Assembly (NCBI GenBank): GCA_964371655.1
Contig: CAYJOD010000001.1
Location: 124,001-188,000 of the forward strand
Direction of reading: 5' to 3'
DNA from: CAZGSN01 sp964371655
Lineage (GTDB): Bacteria; Desulfobacterota; Binatia; HRBIN30
DNA: 64,000 nucleotides
Positions 1 through 8,407 of the stretch are shown here, piece after piece (the stretch's first letter is position 1; the number at the start of each line of letters is the position of its first letter). The position numbers and the translations under genes are program-made. The notes beneath the pieces were generated by a model that was given only the letters and a program-made list of their open reading frames with translations, was not told the origin of the DNA and searched no databases.

Positions 1-327
1 GGCAAGGTGACAGACACTTTGTCCGGGTCGCCGGTAGAGCACCGCGGACTGAGAGCTCGGGCTCCTACCCCTTGGCGGCCTTGCGTCTTGGCGCGAGACA
101 ACCTCAAAAGATGCGAAGATCCTGTAGCTCTGGTGGCGCAGGCCGCCCTGCCTGCGCAGCCGAGCAGGCACGGCGGCCTGCCCCACCATCGTCCGATGCT
201 TCAGGGCTAGCTCGCTGCTCCGGCGCAGCGCATTTCTCACAGCCCCGCAAATGAGATTCCGGATCCGAACCCGAAGCCTGAGGTCCGAGGCCTATGATCG
301 AGCTTTGCGCAGATCTGTCGCTCCCCC
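1..327. other. Intergenic stretch with one palindrome
   Basis: I see no credible gene here; the short open frames lack ribosome sites and family resemblance. Positions 131-188 form a long imperfect palindrome whose arms read GGTGGCGCAGGCCGCC and GGCGGCCTGCCCCACC. Its right part (151-189) recurs nearly unchanged at 34230-34268. Confidence 0.6.
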
Positions 328-1767
328 TCACGCGTGCACGCGCGGCAGCCGCTGGGCCCACGCGCATTCGGCTTCGACTTGCGCGGCGATGCGGATCAGC
401 AGGTCTTCGCGCCCGTACGCGGCCACCAGCTGCACGCCGACGGGTAATCCTTCCGGGCTCTCGTGCACCGGCAGAGAGATCGCCGGCTGCCCGCTGGCGT
501 TGAAGGTCGATGTGAACGTGCTGAACATCGCTGCTCGCGCCAAGGTTTCGAACGGATCGTCTGGGCTATCGAAGTAGCCGAGCAGCGGCGCCGGCGCCGA
601 CGTGGTCGGCGTCAACAGCAGGTCGAAGCCCGAGCTCCACCAGGCTGCCAGGTCGCGAGTCTTGCGCTGCGCATACTCGATCGCCGTGACATAGTCCGAC
701 GCATGTAGTCCGCGCGATATCTCCGTGAACGCCCACGTCGCCGGCTCGACGTCGTCGGCTGTGATCGTTCGTCCGGTCTTTTCCGCCCAGGCGTCCAGTG
801 CACGCGCTGCGCTGCAGGCGATGACCACCGCCGTCGATCGGCCCATGGCCGGGTCGATCAACGCCTCCGGATACGCCTCTTCGACGTGATGGCCAAGAGA
901 CGACAACAGCTTGGCCGCGCGTTCCACCGCCGCCATACATTCGGGATGCACCACCGCTCCCGATGGACTTTGAACCAGGCAGCCGATGCGCAGCCGCCCG
1001 GGCGCGGCATCGAGCTCCGCCGCATACGGGCGTAGCGCTGCCGGTGCGCAATAGGGATCACCCGGCATGACGCCGGCGATGGCATCGAGAATGGCGGCGG
1101 TATCACGCACCGAATGCGTGACGCAGTTTTGGGCCGAGAAGCCGCCCCACCCTTCCGACATGAACGGGCCCATCGACACGCGTCCGCGCGACGGTTTCAA
1201 ACCAACGAGACCGCAATGCGCCGCGGGAATTCGAATCGAGCCACCGCCGTCGGTGGCATGTGCAGCCGGCACCATGCGCGCCGCGACCGCGGCGGCGGCG
1301 CCACCGCTCGATCCACCCGCCGTACGGGTCGGATCCCAGGGATTCCGCGTCGGCCCGTACGCCATAGGTTCGGTGGTTGGGAGCAGGCCCAGCTCGGGAG
1401 TATTCGTCTTCCCGAGGATCACAAAGCCCGCCGCTTTGAAGCGCTGGGCGACATACGTGTCGTGTGCTTCGGTCCAGTTCAGCCGCTTCAAGAAACTCAT
1501 TCCGAGGTGGAACGGGTCGCCAGCGGAATGGGCGCCGAGATCCTTCAGGAGGAATGGAACACCGCGGAACGGCCCGTCCGGTAGCGTGCTCGAACGCGCC
1601 TGTTCGTGCGCTCGCTCGAAGCTCGTGGTAATGACCGCGTTGAGCTTAGGATTGACGAGCCCGATGCGTTCGATGGCGGCCTCGACGAGCTCGATCGGCT
1701 CTACCTCGCGCCGCCGTACCAGCATGGCTTGAGCGGTCGCGTCCATGCCTTCCAATTGCTTCTTCAC
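328..1767 (-). CDS. Amidase (amidase signature family)
   Basis: 479-aa amidase signature (AS) enzyme that hydrolyses an amide bond; the substrate cannot be told from sequence. The Ser-cisSer-Lys triad is visible: Lys75 in PFLLKDLG, the glycine/serine-rich stretch GGSSGGAAAA at 151-160 with the cis-serine, and the nucleophile Ser177 in DGGGSIRIPA. Length is normal for the family. The start is GTG at 1767, chosen because GGGAGGTCAA lies directly upstream on the coding strand; an in-frame ATG at 1746 is the alternative. Similar enzymes include GatA, but the tRNA amidotransferase partners gatB and gatC are not adjacent, so a stand-alone amidase is more likely. Confidence 0.88.
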   Translation of the reverse strand: MKKQLEGMDATAQAMLVRRREVEPIELVEAAIERIGLVNPKLNAVITTSFERAHEQARSSTLPDGPFRGVPFLLKDLGAHSAGDPFHLGMSFLKRLNWTEAHDTYVAQRFKAAGFVILGKTNTPELGLLPTTEPMAYGPTRNPWDPTRTAGGSSGGAAAAVAARMVPAAHATDGGGSIRIPAAHCGLVGLKPSRGRVSMGPFMSEGWGGFSAQNCVTHSVRDTAAILDAIAGVMPGDPYCAPAALRPYAAELDAAPGRLRIGCLVQSPSGAVVHPECMAAVERAAKLLSSLGHHVEEAYPEALIDPAMGRSTAVVIACSAARALDAWAEKTGRTITADDVEPATWAFTEISRGLHASDYVTAIEYAQRKTRDLAAWWSSGFDLLLTPTTSAPAPLLGYFDSPDDPFETLARAAMFSTFTSTFNASGQPAISLPVHESPEGLPVGVQLVAAYGREDLLIRIAAQVEAECAWAQRLPRVHA

Positions 1768-1927
1768 TTGACCTCCCGCGGAGCCAGAACGTCCCCGTAC
1801 AACGCGAGTGTCACCTCACCCCTGCGCCGTACCCGCATCCTTTATCGACGAAGCGGCGCCGACGGAAGCACCCGGCCACGACCCACAGTGGTTCTGGTAG
1901 GAAGAATGGCCCTACTCGCACCGACCC

Positions 1928-2035
1928 GGAAGAAATGGAAAACAGGAAACCGAGAACCCTAAATGCAAAACCGGAAATGTGCCTAATTTCCAGTTTCCGG
2001 TCTCCTGTTTCCGGTTGTCCATTTTCTTTCCGCGC
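1928..2035. repeat. Palindromic intergenic repeat, family A copy 1
   Basis: A purine-rich left arm (GAAATGGAAAACAGGAAACC) pairs with a right arm ending CTGTTTCCGGTTGTCCATTT, giving one long hairpin. Related copies lie at 12515-12613, 14285-14445, 26667-26812 and 40579-40690. Copies 1, 2 and 5 share a right flank like CTTTCCGTGCTGCTCAAG. Confidence 0.8.
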
Positions 2036-2073
2036 CGCTCAAGGCCTTCCCGACCAGCCACCAACACCCTGCC

Positions 2074-2100
2074 CGTAGTGGCTGCGTCACAGCCACTACG
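2074..2100. repeat. Perfect 11-bp hairpin at kinase 3' end
   Basis: CGTAGTGGCTG and CAGCCACTACG flank a 5-nt loop. It overlaps the stop of the leftward kinase gene. No T-tract follows on the minus strand, so it is not a canonical intrinsic terminator. Confidence 0.55.
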
Positions 2101-3922
2101 CCGACGATGCGACGGCGCCCTGCCCCACCGGCTTCGTCTTGATCGCCAGTGGCACACTCAGGCGATAGCTGGTACCGCCGGCGGGCGCGGCGTAGACCTC
2201 GATCTCACCCCCGAGACTCTCGGCGGCGGTACGCGCGACACCCAGGCCGATGCGTGCCGCTCCTTGGTCATCGAGGATGTGCGGTTCGAATAGCTGCCAC
2301 GACTGCGGTGGAAGCGTGCTCGCCGCCGTGCAGCGCACAGTGATCAACAGCTGCGCGGCGGTTCGGTGGACGTCGGCGCCGACCGCGGTGCCGTCGGGCA
2401 TCCAATCGACAATGTGCAACACGATATTCAGGATTGCGTCCCGCAGAGGTCTGTAGACAGGTCCGAGAATCACCGGCCCCGACAGAGACGGTGGCTCGAC
2501 GGATATGTGTTTTCTCTCGGCGGTGGCCCCGACGAGAGAGACGACGTCGGCAAACACGTCGCGCAAGTCAAAGGCCACTCGCGCAGGCTGGCGCTGGTTG
2601 AGTTGCACCAGCACCGACCTGCACAGCGAATCCAGACTCGCCGCCGTATCCTCGATCGTATCGATATACTCGGTCTGCTGCTCACGACGATCCGTTATGC
2701 CATCGTTCTCGTCGCGATCGAGCGCGGCCCGCAGCGCCTGCACGTTAGCGTCGATGGTCTGCGACAAGGTCTGCACGGTGGCGGCCGCTCCCCAGCACGA
2801 CGCCTCGATGGCCTCGAGCTGCAACGACGCCGAGAGATCCGCGTCGATCGCGCTGCTGAGCGTCTTGTCGACGACGAGCACGGCAAACCCTGAGGCGCCG
2901 TCGTCGCCGAGCTCGATTGCGTGCAGCTGCAGCGAGCGCGGTGGCTTGGTGTCGACCAGCTCAATGTCCAGGCGGACGACATTGGTATCGCTCGCCGCCG
3001 TCTCCCAGGCGTCCTCAATCAACGCCTGAATTTCGTTCCACTGCCTCTCCAGCTCGTCGGGCTCGGGACAACCGATCACATCGCGAGCGCGCTGATTGGC
3101 GAAGCTGAGGGTCTTGTCGGCGTTCAAGAGGAGAAGCGCCGCGCTGTTGATCGCGTGCGCCGCTTCAAAGCGCTGGCCCGCTGCCGACTCACGCTGTAGC
3201 GCCGCCGCCAGCTGCGCGCCCAAACGCAGGCAACCCTCCTGTACCGGAGCAAACTCGTCGGCGGGACTCAAGTCGACGCTGACGCGATTCGCCTCCGCCC
3301 CTTCGAGCGTCTCGAGCAGACGCTCCGTGCGCCGGCGTAGCGCGGATCGCAGCAGCACCAGGACCACGACGATACCGACCAGACCCGAGATGGCAACCAC
3401 CGCGAAGTCACGACGGGCGCGGCTGTAGACCACCGCGAACGGCTCGCTGTTGAGGGCCAGGCGCAAGTAGCCGACGATCTTTTGCTGATCGAGAAGGGGA
3501 ACGAAGAGGTAGTAGGCGTCGCCCTGCCGGATCAGTCCAGGCTCCCCGAAGTTCGAGTCACCCAGGGCTGGAAAGATCAGATCGGGATCGGCGACCTGCC
3601 GTCCTACCTCCATCTCGTCACTAGCGACGACCTTACCGGTTGCGTCGATGACGCTCACCGACGATACGACCTCCGATCGCGAGGTAATGTCTTCGATGGT
3701 CTGTTCCAGACGCTGGCGCGAATCCGGATCCGCCAGGCGCAACCCCTCGATCGCCGACTTCGAGATGACCGCCGCAATGTCATTGCCGATCAGCCGCGCC
3801 GTGTTCTTGAGAACCGAGCGCGACACCAAACGCACCGAGCGCTCCATCCAGTACGCCATCCCGCCGACGAAGCCGACGTAGAGCACCAACAAGACGATGG
3901 CAGCTTTGGTTACAAATCGCAT
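2096..3922 (-). CDS. Membrane sensor kinase-like protein, degenerate
   Basis: 608 aa. An N-terminal membrane segment (about 7-25) is followed by a roughly 140-residue extracytoplasmic Cache-like sensor region (IDATGKVVASDEMEVGRQV is typical), a second membrane segment near 175-192 (VVAISGLVGIVVVLVLL), a PAS-like region (about 250-360) and a C-terminal GHKL ATPase-like end (GLGVARTAAESLGGEIEV). No phosphoacceptor histidine with an HE(L/I)RTPL-type context is visible where the dimerisation helix should be (around 375-450), and the D-x-G-x-G box is not recognisable. It may therefore be a signalling pseudokinase or depend on another kinase. No response regulator is adjacent. Confidence 0.7.
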   Translation of the reverse strand: MRFVTKAAIVLLVLYVGFVGGMAYWMERSVRLVSRSVLKNTARLIGNDIAAVISKSAIEGLRLADPDSRQRLEQTIEDITSRSEVVSSVSVIDATGKVVASDEMEVGRQVADPDLIFPALGDSNFGEPGLIRQGDAYYLFVPLLDQQKIVGYLRLALNSEPFAVVYSRARRDFAVVAISGLVGIVVVLVLLRSALRRRTERLLETLEGAEANRVSVDLSPADEFAPVQEGCLRLGAQLAAALQRESAAGQRFEAAHAINSAALLLLNADKTLSFANQRARDVIGCPEPDELERQWNEIQALIEDAWETAASDTNVVRLDIELVDTKPPRSLQLHAIELGDDGASGFAVLVVDKTLSSAIDADLSASLQLEAIEASCWGAAATVQTLSQTIDANVQALRAALDRDENDGITDRREQQTEYIDTIEDTAASLDSLCRSVLVQLNQRQPARVAFDLRDVFADVVSLVGATAERKHISVEPPSLSGPVILGPVYRPLRDAILNIVLHIVDWMPDGTAVGADVHRTAAQLLITVRCTAASTLPPQSWQLFEPHILDDQGAARIGLGVARTAAESLGGEIEVYAAPAGGTSYRLSVPLAIKTKPVGQGAVASSA

Positions 3923-4041
3923 AAACGCCTACGGCGCACCGGCCAAGTTCCTACATCTTACCGGCGCGGGCGTCGATAACGATTCGCCGTTCGCGATTTA
4001 CGTGGCAGCTCTCGCCGCAGCGCGACGGAGCGCGTCTTCCT

Positions 4042-4173
4042 GAGGTTGTCTCACAACTCCTTGGTGGTACAGGCTGGAAGCCTATACCACCAAGGCTTTC
4101 TGTCCCGAGATTAGGTTCTTGGTGGTATAGGCCTCTGGCCTGTACCACCTTGCCGAGGTTGTGAGACAATCTC
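4042..4173. repeat. Nested inverted-repeat element
   Basis: Outer arms GAGGTTGTCTCACAAC (4042-4057) and GTTGTGAGACAATCTC (4158-4173) enclose two tandem hairpins. Each hairpin starts TTGGTGGTA, contains CAGGC or TAGGC, and closes with TACCACC. The structure is MITE-like and contains no gene. Confidence 0.75.
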
Positions 4174-4270
4174 GCCAGAGCGTGGCTGATAGCCCGCACC
4201 GCAGGCACGGCACGGATTTCTTAACGCCCGGGTGATGGCTCACTGTAGTCCTCCCGGCTACTCTGTCGTG

Positions 4271-5209
4271 ATGTCCTACTGCGGACGTTTCGCGCCCTCG
4301 CCTACTGGAGACTTACACGTCGGCTCCGCGGCGACAGCCTTGGTGGCATGGCTGCGAGCTCGGCGCGCCGTGGGTGAGCTCGTGCTGCGCGTTGAAGACA
4401 TCGACACACCGCGCGTCGTGGTCGCAAGTGAAGGCAGGCAGCTCGAAGACCTGCGTTGGCTCGGACTCGACTGGGACGAAGGACCCGACATCGGTGGCAA
4501 CCGCGGCCCCTACCGCCAGTCGGAGCGTGCGCTGTTGTACGAGAACGCGCTGGAGCGACTCGCCACCACGGGTTGGACCTACCTCTGCGACTGCTCGCGC
4601 AGCGACATCGCGAGCAGTGCCAGCGCCCCCCACAGCGGTGACGAGGGTCCTCGTTATCCCGGCACCTGCCGCCGCTTCGGCATGCAGCCGCGAGATTGGA
4701 AGCGCCCGCCGGCGCTGCGTCTGGCGGTCCCGGATCGCGAGATCGTCGTGCACGACGTTTTCCAGGGGGAGCTGCGACAGAACCTCTTCGCCACCGTCGG
4801 CGACTTCGTGCTCAAGCGTGGTGACGGTATCTACGCCTACCAGCTTGCCGTCGTCGTCGACGATCTGGCGATGGCGATCAGCGAGGTCGTCCGCGGCGCG
4901 GATCTGCTCGCCTCCGCTCCGCGCCAGGTGCTGCTTGCCGAGCTGTTGGGCGAGCGCCCGCCCCGGTTCGCGCACGTCCCCCTCGTGGTCGACGGCGAAG
5001 GCAGGCGCTTGGAGAAGCGCAACCCGCGCCACACTCTGCGCGGTCTGCGCGCCCTCGGTGTCGGGCCGGGAGTCGTCATCGCCCAATTGGCTCGCGCCCT
5101 TGGGCTGACTGGCGCGCACGAGCGCGCCGCCATCACCGTACGCACACTCCTTGCCGACGCTGAGCTTGCAAGTTTGAGCGGTCGCCGCGAGATCCGATTG
5201 CCCGACTGA
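4271..5209 (+). CDS. gluQ: Glutamyl-Q tRNA(Asp) synthetase
   Basis: 312-aa truncated GluRS paralogue that activates glutamate and attaches it to queuosine-34 of tRNA(Asp). It lacks the anticodon-binding half of true GluRS, hence its length. Seen: class I start GRFAPSPTGDLHVGSA (residues 5-20, HIGH equivalent HVGS), the LRVEDIDTPR motif, a zinc-site candidate (YLCDCSR with a later YPGTCR), and the KMSK equivalent RLEKRNPR. An in-frame ATG at 4232 exists, but family proteins begin right before the GRFAPSP motif, so 4271 is chosen. ppnP follows after 64 bp. Confidence 0.9.
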   Translation: MSYCGRFAPSPTGDLHVGSAATALVAWLRARRAVGELVLRVEDIDTPRVVVASEGRQLEDLRWLGLDWDEGPDIGGNRGPYRQSERALLYENALERLATTGWTYLCDCSRSDIASSASAPHSGDEGPRYPGTCRRFGMQPRDWKRPPALRLAVPDREIVVHDVFQGELRQNLFATVGDFVLKRGDGIYAYQLAVVVDDLAMAISEVVRGADLLASAPRQVLLAELLGERPPRFAHVPLVVDGEGRRLEKRNPRHTLRGLRALGVGPGVVIAQLARALGLTGAHERAAITVRTLLADAELASLSGRREIRLPD

Positions 5210-5273
5210 GCACGGTGCATCCCCAATCGTGATCGTCTATCTTCCGCCGCGTCCTGCGGAAGGGAGCAACTCG

Positions 5274-5588
5274 ATGCAGCAGATCGAAAACGTCACCGTA
5301 GTCTGCAAGGCCAACGTCTACTTCGACGGCAAGGTCGTCAGCCACACTGTGCTCGACGGCGATCGCAAGCGAACCATCGGCTTGATCTATCCGGGCAGCT
5401 TCACGTTCAACACCGACGCACCGGAGCGCATGGACATCGTCGCCGGCTCCTGCCGCGTGCGTCTCAGCGGCGCCTCCGACTGGAAGACCTACGATGCCGG
5501 AACCTTTTTTCGTGTTCCCGGAAAATCGGGGTTCGACATCGCCGTCGACGCGGGGATTGCCGAATACGTCTGCACCTTCGAGTCGTAG
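5274..5588 (+). CDS. ppnP: Pyrimidine/purine nucleoside phosphorylase PpnP
   Basis: 104-aa single-domain cupin of the YaiE/DUF1255 family, which phosphorolyses several nucleosides. Diagnostic stretches are KANVYFDGKVVSHTV, IGLIYPGSFTF, ERMDIVAGSC and FRVPGKSGFDI. The GTG at 5229 would add 15 unconserved residues; the ATG at 5274 has an AAGGGAG sequence about 8 nt upstream and gives the standard family length. It is followed 7 bp later by an oxidoreductase, so co-transcription is likely. Confidence 0.92.
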   Translation: MQQIENVTVVCKANVYFDGKVVSHTVLDGDRKRTIGLIYPGSFTFNTDAPERMDIVAGSCRVRLSGASDWKTYDAGTFFRVPGKSGFDIAVDAGIAEYVCTFES

Positions 5589-5595
5589 GTGACGG

Positions 5596-6705
5596 ATGCC
5601 AACCGCCGACGTCGTCATCATCGGGGCCGGCTTCGCGGGCGCCTCCACCGCGTATCACCTGGCGCGCCGAGGCGTACGCAACGTCCTCATCCTCGAGCGT
5701 GAGGCGGTCCCAGGGGTGCACGCATCGGGGCGCAACGCCGCCCTCGCCTTCACCATTCTCTCGGACCCGTTCGAGACCGGGCTCGCCATCGAGGGCACGA
5801 AGTTCCTGGCGCAACCTCCCGATGGCTTTTGCCAGCATCCCCTTCTCGATCGAATCGGCTCTCTGCAGGTCGCATCGGACGCGGGCCTGCCGCCGTTGCA
5901 GGATTCACAGCGACGCGCGGTGGCGGCCGGCTGGCAATGCGACATCCTTACTGCCGCAGAGGCGACGCAGCGCGTGCCGGTGCTGGCGGATGCAAGCTTC
6001 AACGTCGCCTTGTGGAATCCCTACGACGGTGTCGTCGACATTCACGCGTTGCTGCAGGGCTATCTGGCCGGTGCCCGCGACGGAGGTGCACGCATCCAGT
6101 ATCGCCGCGAAGTGCGCGCCATTCGCACCAGCGGCGGGCGCGTGCTTGGGGTGGAAACCGACGACGGCCTCGTGACCACATCGTGCGTCGTCAACGCGGC
6201 GGGCGGCTGGGCCGGTCGGATCGGTGAGTTGGCGGGTGTCGGCACACGCTCGCTCGCACCACGCCGGCGTCATCTGTTGCAGATGCTGATCGACATTCCC
6301 ATCGACCGGCGCTGGCCGTTCGTTTGGCACAACGACCTCGACCTGTACTTCCGTCCCGAGCGCGACGGCCTGCTCATGAGCCCGTGTGATGCCACCCCAC
6401 ACCCCCCACAAGAGCCGATCGCCGATCGCGGCGCGCAAGAGCTGCTCGCGGAGAAGCTGCCCAAGGCCTTTCCGCGATTGGCCGCGGCGCGGGTCGCTTC
6501 CATGTGGGCCTGCTTGCGAACCTTCGCTCGCGACGAACGTTTCGTCATCGGCCGCGATCCGCAGCTCGGAGGTCTGGTGTGGGTGGCGGCGCTGGGCGGA
6601 CACGGGATGACGACCAGCGCCGCGGTCGGCCGTCTCGGCGCTGCGGCCGTGGTTGCCGAGAGCAACGACGAGCTCGCCTATTTCTCGCCGGCGCGCCTGC
6701 TCTGA
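5596..6705 (+). CDS. FAD-dependent oxidoreductase (DAO family)
   Basis: 369-aa flavoprotein of the D-amino-acid/sarcosine/glycine oxidase (DAO) fold. The N-terminal dinucleotide-binding motif VVIIGAGFAGASTAYHLA lies at residues 5-22, followed by an acidic ILERE strand end. VNAAGGWAGRIGELAG near 200 is the typical DAO mid-protein signature. The C-terminal part carries FVIGRDPQLGGLVWVAALGG, the second FAD contact region. The substrate is probably an amine or amino acid, but nothing fixes which. It starts 7 bp after ppnP. Confidence 0.82.
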   Translation: MPTADVVIIGAGFAGASTAYHLARRGVRNVLILEREAVPGVHASGRNAALAFTILSDPFETGLAIEGTKFLAQPPDGFCQHPLLDRIGSLQVASDAGLPPLQDSQRRAVAAGWQCDILTAAEATQRVPVLADASFNVALWNPYDGVVDIHALLQGYLAGARDGGARIQYRREVRAIRTSGGRVLGVETDDGLVTTSCVVNAAGGWAGRIGELAGVGTRSLAPRRRHLLQMLIDIPIDRRWPFVWHNDLDLYFRPERDGLLMSPCDATPHPPQEPIADRGAQELLAEKLPKAFPRLAAARVASMWACLRTFARDERFVIGRDPQLGGLVWVAALGGHGMTTSAAVGRLGAAAVVAESNDELAYFSPARLL

Positions 6706-6746
6706 AATTCGCCGCTTGGGGCTTGCCCGCATTTCTTGCCAAGACT

Positions 6747-6900
6747 TCACCGCAGAGACGCAGAGGCGCGGAGAAGAGCATGTTCTGGGAACGCTTGCAC
6801 ATCTGCCGCGAAAGCAGCGTGCACAGAATTGATCCAGCCCAAATCATGATTTCTTCCAACCATCCAAGGCGTTCCCTGCGTCTCGGCGTCTCTGCGGTGA
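6747..6900. repeat. Intergenic inverted repeat (TCACCGCAGAGACGC ends)
   Basis: TCACCGCAGAGACGC at 6747-6761 is perfectly complementary to GCGTCTCTGCGGTGA at 6886-6900. The interior has no gene. Similar CACCACAGAGACACAGAGG termini bound the element at 14836-14997. Confidence 0.7.
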
Positions 6901-6978
6901 GAACTCTACGCTAAAGGCTTGGGGCTTGGGAAGATGAGTGTATGCCTCGTCGTGTTCCGGCCGGCACCCGTAGCGCGT

Positions 6979-8007
6979 CTACCCCGCGAGATGGCCGACG
7001 ATCGCATCGGCAAACTGCTCCGTGCTCAGAGTCCCACCGAGGTCGCGCGTTTTCTGTCCCGCGGCGAGGGCCGCGTCGTAGGCCGTCTTGATGCGATCGG
7101 CGACCTGACGCCACTCTTCCGTGCGCTCGCTCTCGGAGAGGTAGTTGAGCATCATCACCGCCGACATCAGCAGCGCCAGCGGATTCGCGATCCCCTTCCC
7201 GGCAATGTCCGGGGCGGAGCCGTGCACCGCTTCGAAGACGGCGCAGCGGTCACCGATGTTGGCGCCGGGAACGACACCCAGGCCTCCCACCAGCCCGGCC
7301 GCGAGGTCGCTGATGACGTCACCGTAAAGATTCTCCAGCAGCAAGACGTCGAAGCGCCCCGGGTTCTGCACCATGTGCATGCAGCCGGCATCGATGATCA
7401 GCTCTTCGTACTGCACCTCCGGAAACTCCTCGGCGTGCACCTTGCGGGCGCAATCCAAGAGCATGCCGTCGGTGAGCTTCATGATGTTCGCCTTGTGCAA
7501 GACGGTGACCTTCTTGCGGCCGCGCGTCGCCGCGTAGCGGAAGGCCCAACGCGCGATGCGCGTACACGCAGGCTGCGTCGCCACCTTCATGCTGGTGACC
7601 ACACCGGGAGTGATCTCGTTTTCAACGCCGCTGTACAACCCCTCCGTGTTCTCGCGAATGATCACCATGTCGACGTTGTCGAAACGCGTCTTCACGCCGG
7701 GAAGGTTGCGCACCGGACGCACCGCGGCGTAGAGGTCGAGCTTCTTGCGCAGCTGAACGTTGACCGACGTGAACCCCTTGCCGACCGGTGTCGTGCATGG
7801 GCCTTTCAAGGCGATGCCGTAGGCGGCGATCGCATCGAGGGTTTCCTTCGGTAGGACATCCTGCTTTCGTTCGAGCGCCGCGAGACCGGCATAGTGTTGG
7901 ACCCAGCGGATACGCGCTCCGGCGGCGGCAAGGATGCGCATCACCGCGGCAGTCGTTTCCGGCCCGATTCCGTCCCCGGCAAGCAGAACAATCGCTTTCT
8001 CGTTCAT
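6979..8007 (-). CDS. NAD-type isocitrate/isopropylmalate dehydrogenase
   Basis: 342-aa beta-decarboxylating dehydrogenase. AGDGIGPE opens the nucleotide-binding domain; IIRENTEGLYSGVENE is the substrate-loop form found in NAD-dependent isocitrate dehydrogenases rather than in LeuB; HKANIMKLTDG carries the catalytic lysine region; NLYGDVISDLAAGLVGGLG supplies the metal-binding aspartates; and GSAPDIAGKGIANPLA is the NAD adenine-binding loop. Predicted role: isocitrate to 2-oxoglutarate. A related tartrate or homoisocitrate dehydrogenase activity cannot be excluded. No leuCD neighbours are seen, which also argues against LeuB. Confidence 0.85.
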   Translation of the reverse strand: MNEKAIVLLAGDGIGPETTAAVMRILAAAGARIRWVQHYAGLAALERKQDVLPKETLDAIAAYGIALKGPCTTPVGKGFTSVNVQLRKKLDLYAAVRPVRNLPGVKTRFDNVDMVIIRENTEGLYSGVENEITPGVVTSMKVATQPACTRIARWAFRYAATRGRKKVTVLHKANIMKLTDGMLLDCARKVHAEEFPEVQYEELIIDAGCMHMVQNPGRFDVLLLENLYGDVISDLAAGLVGGLGVVPGANIGDRCAVFEAVHGSAPDIAGKGIANPLALLMSAVMMLNYLSESERTEEWRQVADRIKTAYDAALAAGQKTRDLGGTLSTEQFADAIVGHLAG

Positions 8008-8407
8008 GCCGCGTTGCTAGCAGGCCGGAGGCAAAGGTGCAGGGGATGCGGCGGTTCCAGCTCGCTCAAATGGTGCGCGCAGCGCACCCTACTGGTTGCA
8101 CTTCCAAGAGCGTAGGTAGGCGTACGGGAGATCCCACGGATCACCGCTCCCTCACGGTCGCGGCTCAGCTCGAGATCCGAGGTGTTTCCCATCTCAGAAC
8201 CGCTCGCGTAAGCAAGCGGTTAGAGGGTGAATGCTTCCATAGCGCGGGCTGACGCCGATATTTGAAAGCACTCCCCTCTCCCGCAAGTAATGCGGGACAG
8301 GGGAGCTGGCCTTACCCCCGGAACTCCGAACTCTTCGCGCGCCGACACGATTGGGAACGTTTGTTACATAGATCAGACGGGATCCCGCCCCGAATCCGAC
8401 CCTGGCT
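8008..8407. other. Intergenic stretch containing a family C repeat fragment
   Basis: No gene is seen. Positions about 8215-8345 contain CTCTCCCGCAAGTAATGCGGGA-type palindrome pieces and GGGGAGCTGGCCTT. Both are shared with the repeat clusters at 14836-14997, 24340-24540 and 30855-31060. Confidence 0.55.

Noticed and set aside
1..327. Short genes in the first 327 bases
   Set aside because: The frames overlap a palindromic repeat and show no start signals or protein features.
2074..2100. Intrinsic terminator for the sensor kinase
   Set aside because: The stem is strong but no T-tract follows on the minus strand.
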